Below are positions 33,658 through 40,950 of a DNA stretch of 44,247 nucleotides, piece after piece (the first letter of the stretch is position 1; every line of letters begins with the position of its first letter). The stretch is from Planctomycetota bacterium (GTDB lineage: Bacteria > Planctomycetota > JAJSAM01 > JAJVHW01). A program made the position numbers and the translations under genes. Below the pieces are notes generated by a model. It was given only the letters and a program-made list of their open reading frames with translations. It was not told where the DNA came from and did not search any database. The stretch is taken from contig JAJRPF010000050.1 of the NCBI GenBank assembly GCA_024280885.1, positions 1 through 44,247 of the forward strand, written 5' to 3'.

Positions 33658-34317
33658 CACGTCGTGGGGGCAGTTCCAGCGGAGGGGAAGCGTGTCGGCC
33701 ACTCCGCGTGAGACGAGCAACGTGCGCTCCCCTTCCTCGAAGCGCGCGCCGTTCCAGCGGTAGAACCACGCACCCGGGTACTCGCGTCCGGCGCGCGTCG
33801 CGAGCGTCATCTGGCAGCCATGCAAGTGGCCGGCCATGGTCAACGTGTAGCCGGCATCGCGGGCGCGCGGCCAGATCGTCGGGTCGTGGGCGCAGAGGAC
33901 CTGCCCTGGGTATTTCGAGCGGACGCGACCGTCCACGCGGACGCCTCCCGATGACATTGATGCCTCGGGCAGCCAGATTCCGCGGGCAGCGACGACGGCC
34001 TCGCGAACGCGGTCGCGACCCGCGCGCTGGTCGTGGTTGCCGGGCACCGCCGCCACCTGGACATGGATTCGGAGACGCTCAACGAGATCATGCAACTCTC
34101 GCAGTCCGGCGTCGCGCTCGACCAGGTCGCCGCCGAGGAGCACGGCATCGGGTCGGGTCTCGTCAACCGCCGTCGCGAGCAGGTCGGGTACGCGTCGCGT
34201 CCACGGCAACCCGAGATGGAGATCGCTCGCGTAGAGCAGGCGAGCGGTTGCGCCGACCGTGACGACTTCCCGGCGCACGAGCAGCCGTTCGGCGCCTCCG
34301 ACGACGACGCGACTCAC
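33637..34317 (-). CDS. Metallophosphoesterase, calcineurin-like
   Basis: The product is 226 residues. All motifs of the calcineurin-like fold are present: SDLHLG (D32, H34), GGDLVE (D64), GNHDQR (N94, H95), AHDP (H144) and AGHLHGCQ (H164, H166), so a two-metal centre should form. The enzyme hydrolyses a phosphoester. The size and C-terminal layout recall the YkuE/LpxH-like membrane-linked group, but the substrate cannot be told. The GTG start at 34317 overlaps the TGA of the preceding gene by four bases (GTGA), which points to coupled translation. The frame is open further upstream but without motifs. Confidence 0.93.
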   Translation of the reverse strand: MSRVVVGGAERLLVRREVVTVGATARLLYASDLHLGLPWTRRVPDLLATAVDETRPDAVLLGGDLVERDAGLRELHDLVERLRIHVQVAAVPGNHDQRAGRDRVREAVVAARGIWLPEASMSSGGVRVDGRVRSKYPGQVLCAHDPTIWPRARDAGYTLTMAGHLHGCQMTLATRAGREYPGAWFYRWNGARFEEGERTLLVSRGVADTLPLRWNCPHDVLLVECV

Positions 34318-34841
34318 GCCAACCGCCGCACGTCTTCGTACCAGACGAGCACCGCCAGTCCGCCGACGCACCACGACCGTGCGAACCCGCGACCCACGAA
34401 GCCCCCGACCAACATGCGCGCGGCGATGGGAAGCACGGTCGCGACGACGCGCAGCGTTCCTCCGGCCGGCTCCACGAGTGCGCGCGCGTCGCGGAACGGG
34501 CGCGGCGAGCCATCGAGTGCGATCGGGAAGAGAAAGATCATCTGCGCCTCGGCGGCGTAGAAGGCCGGTACGACGAGGAGCAACGGCCAGGGCGTCGAGA
34601 ACAGGACGGCTGCGGCCGGCGGCAGGGACGCAACAGCGATACAGATGGCGTATTTCAGAGCGCCGATGCGTCCGAATCGCGCGTCGCCGGTCGGGGCCGT
34701 TCCGCGCAGTTCAGCGAGTGCAGAGCGCATCCATCCAGCCCCGCCCACGAACCCGCCGCGCCATGACGTCTTCGCCGCTTCCAGCAACGGCGCGTTCAAC
34801 CGCGACTCGGCCGCTTCCAGCAGGCGTGCACCATCACGCAT
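34314..34841 (-). CDS. Small membrane protein between coupled genes
   Basis: The product is 175 residues. The N-terminal ~60 residues are soluble and Ala/Arg-rich. Hydrophobic segments follow: ICIAVASLPPAAAVLF, LLLVVPAFYAAEAQMIFLF, VATVLPIAARMLVGGFV and SWCVGGLAVLVW. No family is recognised. Its ATG at 34841 overlaps the end of the gene upstream by eight bases (ATGCGTGA), and its stop overlaps the start of the phosphoesterase gene, so the three are almost certainly made together. Confidence 0.82.
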   Translation of the reverse strand: MRDGARLLEAAESRLNAPLLEAAKTSWRGGFVGGAGWMRSALAELRGTAPTGDARFGRIGALKYAICIAVASLPPAAAVLFSTPWPLLLVVPAFYAAEAQMIFLFPIALDGSPRPFRDARALVEPAGGTLRVVATVLPIAARMLVGGFVGRGFARSWCVGGLAVLVWYEDVRRLA

Positions 34842-35346
34842 CGGCCACTCTCTCCACGAAACACCAGTGCGCCCACGCCGACCACGCGATCGCCTGCCCG
34901 CCGACGAGTACGCGGTGGAAGAGCGTCTCGAGACGTCCGCAGCGCGTGTGGTAGAGGCGTTCGTCGTGCTCGATAAGCAGGGTGATGACGATGACGAAGC
35001 CGAGTACGGGCAAGAGAAGGGTGCGTGGGTGGGGGAGCACCGAAGCCGCCGCCATCAGAAGGAACAGGGGGAGACCGCCGGCGCCGAGTGCGAGCAACTC
35101 GGTGCGGCGTTCCCGAGGCCCGATGACACGCAGCCCGGATGCGTGATACCACCAGTCACCGACTCCGGCCATCGTCGCCAGGATGCCGGCGACGCCGATC
35201 ACGCCGACGTGCGTGAGTGGGAACACGATCTCGTCCCGCGTGAGAACGAGTCCGACACCGAAGAGCGCGCCGGGGGCGAGCAAGAGCGCAAGACTCGCCA
35301 TCTGCGCCAGCGAGACGGGTTTGGGGAGATGGACCGCGCGAGACAC
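34834..35346 (-). CDS. Polytopic membrane protein, first of three coupled genes
   Basis: The product is 170 residues from a GTG at 35346. About five hydrophobic segments are visible (ASLALLLAPGALFGVGLVL, VGVIGVAGILATMAGVG, LPLFLLMAAASVL, TLLLPVLGFVIVITLLI and a C-terminal AIAWSAWAHWCF). Loops hold a DWWYHASG and an EHDERLYHTRCGRL segment, rich in His and Tyr. No family is recognised. GGAGG lies only one base before the GTG, too close to work, while TACGGT ends seven bases before it. This supports a leaderless start. Confidence 0.8.
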   Translation of the reverse strand: MSRAVHLPKPVSLAQMASLALLLAPGALFGVGLVLTRDEIVFPLTHVGVIGVAGILATMAGVGDWWYHASGLRVIGPRERRTELLALGAGGLPLFLLMAAASVLPHPRTLLLPVLGFVIVITLLIEHDERLYHTRCGRLETLFHRVLVGGQAIAWSAWAHWCFVERVADA

Positions 35347-35353
35347 GCCTCCG

Positions 35354-35359
35354 ACCGTA
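35354..35359 (-). promoter_or_regulatory. TANNNT box of leaderless type for the three-gene run
   Basis: On the minus strand TACGGT ends seven bases before the GTG at 35346. It would drive all three genes down to 33637. Confidence 0.4.
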
Positions 35360-35612
35360 CAGCGTCGCGTGCGTCAGCCCCAGCGTGCCCCCGGCGACCT
35401 GATGGGCCACAGCCGCGGGTACACGAGGAGTCCGATGGCACGCGTGGAGGGGATAACTGCAGTCGGTGAACCGGCATCTCCCTCCGCGGGACGATCGACG
35501 CTCACGCGCCGCACCCGCGCTCCACTTGCCTGTGCGGCGATCCGGCGCCGGCGGCGTAACATGTCCCGCCGCAGCATGCGCGCGCGGCGATGCGGCCTCA
35601 GGAGCGCTGGAG

Positions 35613-36050
35613 ATGACCATGCGGTGGATGTACGCCCTCGTCGTTCTCGCTCTCTGCGCGGGGTGTGCGGGCGATGGCGCCTCGACGGCCGATCCGTTGC
35701 GCACGGAGTCGCCATTGGCGGGCTCACCGGTACCCGGAGGGCTGCCGCAGTCCGCGCCCTCGTTGGTCGGAACTTGGGAGTCCGAACCGAACGCGATGGC
35801 CGATCTATACGGGGACGGCGTCTTCCTCTTCTTCACGTTCCGAGCGGACGGGACGTTCTCAGGGGGTCTGCGATCGTCGACCATGGAGATGTCCAAACCG
35901 CACCAACTATCCGGCACGTATGTCGTCGATGGCGCCCGGATTGACGTCTCCGGGGACTGGGGCGCGACCACCGCGACGTTCAGGGTCGAAGGTGCCGAGC
36001 TGATGCTGGTCGGTAGCGATGGCGACCGCGGCGTTCTGCACCGACGGTAG
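35613..36050 (+). CDS. Lipoprotein with a small lipocalin-like beta domain
   Basis: The product is 145 residues; AGGAG lies eight bases before the ATG at 35613. The signal peptide ends in a lipobox (ALCAGC), so the Cys near residue 17 should be lipidated. After a Pro/Ser-rich linker, about 85 residues form a compact beta barrel-like pattern: LVGTWESEP, then FTFRADGTFSGGL, then LSGTYVVDGARIDVSGDW and a last strand LMLVGSDGD. This recalls small lipocalin-like domains that begin G-x-W. The ligand is unknown. The next gene starts 42 bases later in the same direction. Confidence 0.82.
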   Translation: MTMRWMYALVVLALCAGCAGDGASTADPLRTESPLAGSPVPGGLPQSAPSLVGTWESEPNAMADLYGDGVFLFFTFRADGTFSGGLRSSTMEMSKPHQLSGTYVVDGARIDVSGDWGATTATFRVEGAELMLVGSDGDRGVLHRR

Positions 36051-36092
36051 GTGGCTTGGGCGTTCTTGCCCGCGAGACGAGAGGAAGATGTG

Positions 36093-37535
36093 ATGCGAGA
36101 TAGTTGGGCCTGGTCCACGTCGGCGGCGATGGCATTCTTGGTCGTGGCCGGTGGCTGCGTCGCTCCCGCGCCGACTCAGCATGTCCACGACGTGGCGCCG
36201 ACCGCGTCCGCTCAGACCCACGCAGCGGGTGCGACCGACAGAGCGGACAGCCCGTCGCTGCCGGTTGAACTCCCGGCGCCGATCGACGCGCCGAAAGACG
36301 CGCCGTTCACCGCGCCTCCTGCGTCTGCTCTGCAGGTCTCCTCCGGAAGTGGGATGCCCGGTGGCGCGCGCGTCGCGACGGTGGACGACCCGCGTCTCGA
36401 CGCACTCTTTGACTCACTCCAGTCGCGGGGCCGCGCGGGCGGCCCGATGATCTCGGAGGCACGTCTTCGGGCGGCGCCGGTCCTCCGCGAGGACGCCACG
36501 CCGTGGTGCTACGAGGCGCCCTTTCTTCTGGTGCAGGTCCCCGCGCCAGCGACGGAGCGCGACTGGCAACAGGCGGTGAGTGACCTGGAACGACGCGCAC
36601 GCCTGCTGGCGGCGATACGCGATCGCGTGCAGTCGGAAGTGGTCGCGCCGCTGGGGTTGCGGCATCTGCTCACCGAGCCGGGCGTGCTCCCGGTGGTCAT
36701 CGTGCGCGACGCACCTGCGCTCTGGGATTGGCAGGTCCGTGAAGGACTCGGCGCGGGCTCCCCCCTGCCCGCCGTGTTCTCGATCGAGAACGGACAACTT
36801 CTCGCGCGTGCGCGTAGCCCCCTCATGGACTCCGACATTCCGGCGGCCGGCGAACGTGTGCAGCGTCGCGATGATCAGATTTTCGCGCACGAGGCGACGC
36901 ATCAGCTGCTGGCGGCCATTCGTCGGCGGATCGCGCCGGGCGCAGAGGACGCACCGCTACCGATGTGGATCGAAGAGGGCCTCGCCGAGTTCGTCGGCGG
37001 GATCGAGGTCGATGCGCAGACGATCGAGACTCTCCCCGCGGAGTCCGTCTTCCACGGGCGCGTGGTCCTGTCCACGACGACTCTTGCGCGTAAGTTCCGC
37101 AAGGAAGGGCTTGCCCCGTGGCCGCTCGAAGCGCTCATGGAGCGGGTTGACATGAGCGAACTCGCATTCGTAAGTGGACGCCGCACCCCCGCGCGTTCGC
37201 AGTGGGCCGTGAGCCTCTGGTTCTTCGACGCGTGGGCGTTCGTCCACTTCCTCTCGTACTACGACGATGGCGTCTATCACGCGGCGTTCACGAGCGCCGT
37301 CGGTGACGCCCTCCACGGTCGCGGCAGCAGCGACGGCATCTGGCAGCATCTCGGCGTCTCCGACGCAGCCGGCCGATCGCGGATTGCAGCCGAGTTCGCG
37401 TGGTACCGGAAGCTCATTCTGCGTCGCAAGATCGGCCGACGCGGACCCGGAAATCTCTGGCATCAGGCGGAGACCGACCCGCCGACCGGCGCGTTCGATC
37501 CCGACTACGAGGCGCCGGACTACGACGAGGAGTGA
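36093..37535 (+). CDS. Lipoprotein with gluzincin-type protease motif (DUF1570-like)
   Basis: The product is 480 residues from the ATG at 36093, with GAGG eight bases upstream. The signal peptide ends in a lipobox, VAGGC. After a long Ala/Pro linker comes a domain with HEATH at residues 266-270 and WIEEGLAEFVGG from residue 292, which together give the H-E-x-x-H plus downstream Glu arrangement of gluzincin zinc proteases. The setting resembles DUF1570 proteins of Planctomycetota. Upstream is a helical region (residues about 150-240); the C-terminal tail is very acidic (ending YEAPDYDEE). The substrate is unknown. It is probably co-transcribed with the lipoprotein before it. Confidence 0.87.
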   Translation: MRDSWAWSTSAAMAFLVVAGGCVAPAPTQHVHDVAPTASAQTHAAGATDRADSPSLPVELPAPIDAPKDAPFTAPPASALQVSSGSGMPGGARVATVDDPRLDALFDSLQSRGRAGGPMISEARLRAAPVLREDATPWCYEAPFLLVQVPAPATERDWQQAVSDLERRARLLAAIRDRVQSEVVAPLGLRHLLTEPGVLPVVIVRDAPALWDWQVREGLGAGSPLPAVFSIENGQLLARARSPLMDSDIPAAGERVQRRDDQIFAHEATHQLLAAIRRRIAPGAEDAPLPMWIEEGLAEFVGGIEVDAQTIETLPAESVFHGRVVLSTTTLARKFRKEGLAPWPLEALMERVDMSELAFVSGRRTPARSQWAVSLWFFDAWAFVHFLSYYDDGVYHAAFTSAVGDALHGRGSSDGIWQHLGVSDAAGRSRIAAEFAWYRKLILRRKIGRRGPGNLWHQAETDPPTGAFDPDYEAPDYDEE

Positions 37536-37538
37536 GTG

Positions 37539-37942
37539 GCCCGCCGACGCCCGCGTACGATCCGAGAGACAACGCTCTTTTCCAGGCAGGTCGCGGACGA
37601 GGGCCGCCGCCGGTCTTGGATGGTACCCGGCGAGGGGCGGTCCATCTGGCTCAGCTGCGGCGACGCCCTCGGTCCGCCGCTCGACGGGGACCGTGGGGCA
37701 TCTCCGACGAACTCGCGAGAACGCCCCGCCGTCCCCGGTCGGCGGCGGAGCAACGAGCTCGCTTGTCGAGGCCAGGTTGCCCGCCGACGCCCGGGTACGA
37801 TCTGAGAGACAACGCTCTTTCCAGTTAGGTCGCGGACGAGGGCCGCCGCCGGTCATTGATGGTACCCGGCGAGGGGCGGTCCATCTGGCTCAGCTGCGGT
37901 GACGCCCTCGGTCCGCCGCTCGACGGGGACCGCGGGGCGTGC
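37539..37942. repeat. Tandem repeat of ~160 bases at 240-base spacing, in a gene-free gap
   Basis: The unit at 37539 to about 37702 recurs at 37779 to about 37942 with a few substitutions and one single-base gap. Both start GCCCGCCGACGCCC and end around GACGGGGACCG. Each unit contains short complementary segments (for example CGGTCC with GGACCG) and could fold as RNA. The gap between the lipoprotein and mutS genes (37536-37963) holds nothing else I can support. The open frames across it are read from repeat sequence. Confidence 0.82.
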
Positions 37943-37963
37943 TCGACCCAGGAGCCGTCTGGG

Positions 37964-40660
37964 TCAGTCGTTCTGGAGGCGTTCCCGCCACGCGGCCAGG
38001 AGGACGAGGGCCTGGAGCGGGGTGGTCTGGTCGAGATTCGTCGCGCGGAGTTCGCTCTTGATCTCTTCGAGGAGCGGGTCGGACGGCGCGTCGAAGAGGG
38101 CGAGCTGGCGCGTTACCGGCGGAGCCCGTCGTGTCTCTTTCTCGGGGTCAGTTCGGGGCGCGGGTTTCGGGTGCGGCGCGGCGCCGGAGCGGGACTCTTC
38201 GAGGTCCGCCAGGACGGAGCCCGCGCGCGTCACCACGGACTCGGGCAGACCGGCGAGGCGCGCGACGTGGATGCCGTACGAGCGGTCGGTGCCGCCCTCT
38301 TCGATGCGCCGCAGGAAGACGACCTTGTCGCCCCACTCGCGGACGGCCACGCGGTAGTTGCGGACCGCGGACTCCAGCGACGGTGCACTCGATGGCAGGT
38401 GCGTCAGTTCGTGGTAATGCGTCGCGAAGAGCGTGCGGCATTGCGCGACGTCGGCGAGATGTTCGGTGATGGCCCACGCCAGTGCGACGCCGTCGTAGGT
38501 GCTCGTGCCGCGGCCGACTTCGTCGAGGATGACGAGCGAGCGCGATGTCGCGCCGTTCAGGATGGTGGCCGTCTCCATCATCTCGACCATGAACGTCGAG
38601 CGACCGCGCGAGAGATCGTCGCTGGCCCCGACGCGCGCCATGATGCGATCGACGAGACCGATCCGCGCCGACTCCGCTGGCAGGAATGAGCCGGTCTGCG
38701 CGAGCAGCGCCAGCAGCGCGACTTGCCGGATGTACGTCGACTTACCGGCCATGTTGGGGCCGGTGATCAGAGCGACGCGGATGCCGTCGGCATCGAGGTG
38801 TGCGTCGTTCGGGACGAAGGGCTCCTCGCCTTGCGTGACATCGAGCACCGGATGGCGCCCCTGCACGATCTCAAGCGCGCCCGAGTCTTCGAGCACGGGC
38901 CGCGTCCAGCCGTGTGACGCGGCGACCTCGGCGAGCGACGCCAGCGCGTCGATCTCGGCGAGCGCTGTTGCCGTTCCCTGGATGCGCGGGACGGCGTCGG
39001 CGCAGACCTTGCGCAGTGCGGCGAAGAGGATCTCTTCGCGGGCCTTCGCGCGATCGTCGGCGGAGAGGATCTTGCCCTCGTACTCCTTCAACTCCGGCGT
39101 GATGTAGCGCTCGACGTTCTTCAGGGTCTGGCGGCGCGTGTAGTCGTCGGGGACCTTCGCGATCTGTCCTCGGCTCACCTCGATGAAGTACCCGAAGACC
39201 GACGTGTACCCGACACGCAGGTTAGGAATGCCGGTCCGCTCGCTCTCGCGCGCCTGCAACGCCGCGAGGAAGTTCTTGGCGTCGCTGCGCAGGCCGCGGA
39301 TCTCGTCGAGGTCGGCGTCGAAGCCCGGCCGGATGATGCCGCCCTCGCGAACCGTCACCGGCGGCGCGTCGTCAATGGTGGCGAGGATCGCCGTCCGCAG
39401 CTCTTCGAGTGGGTCCGCGCGTTCGGCCGCGGCGGCCAGGAGCAGAGAGCGTCGCGGCGCCGTGGCGGGGCCCGCGTCGTCGTTGGCATGCGCGAGCAAG
39501 CAGCGCACAGCCGGGACCTGCGCGAGCGAGCGACCGAGTGCGAGCACGTCGCGTGGGTTCGCGCGCCCGGTGGCGATGCGCGCGCAGAGCCGTTCGAGAT
39601 CCATCACGCCACGCAGCGCTTCGCGTACGTCGGAGCGTAGGACGGCGTCGGCGGAGAGTTCCGCGACCGCGTCCTGCCGCGCCGCGATTGCCGCCAGGTC
39701 GCGCAGAGGCGACGTCAGCCAGTGGCGCAGGAGTCGTGCACCCATCGACGTGCGTGTGCGATCGACGACCGAGAGGAGCGTGCCGGAGCGGCCGTTGTCG
39801 CGCTGATTGGCGACGACCTCGAGGCAGCGCAACGTGACGCGATCCACGACCAGATGTGCGCCACGGCGATGTAGCGTGGGACGCCGCAGATGCGAGACCT
39901 CGGTCTTCTGCGTCTCTTCGAGATAGGAGAGGAGCGCACCCGCCGCGCCGATCGCCGGCTCCAGTCCATCAAGACCGAAGCCGCCGAGGTCACCGACCCC
40001 GAAGTGCTCGCAGAGCGCGCGGTGGGCGTCCCCCGTGTCGAACCGCCACGCTGGCAGGTCCTGCGTGTGGGAGTTCTCGGCGACCACGCGGACCGCGTCG
40101 GCAACGGCGGGGCGGCGCGCAAGGGCCTCGTCGTTGATGAGGATCTCGGCGGGCTCGAGGCGGGCCAATTCGTCTTCCAGAACGTCGGGATCGATCTCCT
40201 CCAGCTCGAACGAGCCCGTCGAGAGATCCACCCACGCGAGGCCGACAGGGTCGCGCGGCGAGCGATTGCGACCTGGCATGACGGCCGCAAGGAAGTTGTT
40301 GCGCCCGCCGTCGAGATCGCTCTCTTCGGTCAGCGTGCCGGGGGTCAGCACGCGCACGACGGCACGATCGACGATCCCCTTGGCCTGCTTCGGGTCCTCC
40401 ATCTGCTCGCAGATCGCCACCCGCCGCCCGAGTCCGACCAACTTGCGGAGGTAGCCATCGACCGCGCGCACAGGCACGCCCGCCATCGGGATGCCGTCCT
40501 TGCGGGCGGTCAGCGTGATGTTGAGGAGCTGTGACGCCTCTTCGGCGTCGTCGTGGAAGAGTTCGTAGAAATCCCCCATGCGAAAGAAGAGGAGTGCATC
40601 GGGATGCTCCTCTTTCGCGCGGTCGAATTGCCGCATCACCGGGGACCTAGGCTTCACCAT
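37964..40660 (-). CDS. mutS: DNA mismatch repair protein MutS
   Basis: The product is 898 residues, full length for MutS. It recognises mismatches and small loops and, with ATP, starts repair. The N-terminal mismatch-binding motif is present (FFRMGDFYELF; F31 and E33 match the Phe-x-Glu wedge). A connector, a lever region and a clamp follow. The ATPase domain has Walker A GPNMAGKST from about residue 634, Walker B LVILDEVGRGTSTYDG with D713-E714, and FATHYHELT after it. The C-terminal helix-turn-helix part is present. The start at 40660 has no Shine-Dalgarno, and TAGCAT lies seven bases upstream. A perfect inverted repeat sits just beyond that box. No mutL is in the window. Confidence 0.97.
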   Translation of the reverse strand: MVKPRSPVMRQFDRAKEEHPDALLFFRMGDFYELFHDDAEEASQLLNITLTARKDGIPMAGVPVRAVDGYLRKLVGLGRRVAICEQMEDPKQAKGIVDRAVVRVLTPGTLTEESDLDGGRNNFLAAVMPGRNRSPRDPVGLAWVDLSTGSFELEEIDPDVLEDELARLEPAEILINDEALARRPAVADAVRVVAENSHTQDLPAWRFDTGDAHRALCEHFGVGDLGGFGLDGLEPAIGAAGALLSYLEETQKTEVSHLRRPTLHRRGAHLVVDRVTLRCLEVVANQRDNGRSGTLLSVVDRTRTSMGARLLRHWLTSPLRDLAAIAARQDAVAELSADAVLRSDVREALRGVMDLERLCARIATGRANPRDVLALGRSLAQVPAVRCLLAHANDDAGPATAPRRSLLLAAAAERADPLEELRTAILATIDDAPPVTVREGGIIRPGFDADLDEIRGLRSDAKNFLAALQARESERTGIPNLRVGYTSVFGYFIEVSRGQIAKVPDDYTRRQTLKNVERYITPELKEYEGKILSADDRAKAREEILFAALRKVCADAVPRIQGTATALAEIDALASLAEVAASHGWTRPVLEDSGALEIVQGRHPVLDVTQGEEPFVPNDAHLDADGIRVALITGPNMAGKSTYIRQVALLALLAQTGSFLPAESARIGLVDRIMARVGASDDLSRGRSTFMVEMMETATILNGATSRSLVILDEVGRGTSTYDGVALAWAITEHLADVAQCRTLFATHYHELTHLPSSAPSLESAVRNYRVAVREWGDKVVFLRRIEEGGTDRSYGIHVARLAGLPESVVTRAGSVLADLEESRSGAAPHPKPAPRTDPEKETRRAPPVTRQLALFDAPSDPLLEEIKSELRATNLDQTTPLQALVLLAAWRERLQND

Positions 40661-40667
40661 CCGCGGG

Positions 40668-40673
40668 ATGCTA
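40668..40673 (-). promoter_or_regulatory. TANNNT box of leaderless type for mutS
   Basis: On the minus strand TAGCAT ends seven bases before the mutS ATG. The 35-bp inverted repeat begins three bases upstream of it and occupies the place of a -35 element. Confidence 0.45.
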
Positions 40674-40676
40674 CTT

Positions 40677-40784
40677 GGGAGATACGGAGCCAGGACAGTT
40701 TCGGCAGAGTTGGGAGGTATGCATTCGTCGAGTCGAGCGCCGTGCGCCGAACTCTGCCGAAACTGTCCTGGCTCCGTATCTCCC
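40677..40784. repeat. Perfect 35-bp inverted repeat between mutS and glnN
   Basis: Positions 40677-40711 and 40750-40784 are exact reverse complements over 35 bases, around a 38-base loop. The outer ends read GGGAGATACGGAGCC, and the inner ends finish CGGCAGAGTT. Neither arm extends outward or inward. It is much longer and more exact than a terminator needs, and it lies between two diverging genes, so termination is not its obvious job. A MITE, a REPIN-like doublet or a protein-binding site are alternatives. Confidence 0.92.
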
Positions 40785-40950
40785 CCGTGCCACCCGCCCC
40801 GAGCCTGGGAGGCGCACGCACATAGCCCCCGCGCGCCAACATCGTGACGAGCGTCCCCGGGTCATGCGACCATTCGTTCCCTTCATTGGGACCCGCACTT
40901 CCGGGCGAGGCGACCGGGGTTTTCGGGACCGAAACAGAAGGCGGGGCAGC

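Noticed and set aside
36957..37856. Minus-strand frame of 299 codons
   Set aside because: It spans the 37539 repeats and the antisense of the DUF1570-like gene; repeated peptide blocks come from the DNA repeats.
40785..40950. Possible glutamine or nitrogen riboswitch before glnN
   Set aside because: I could not find a conserved riboswitch core by eye; the leader has only generic GC-rich pairing.
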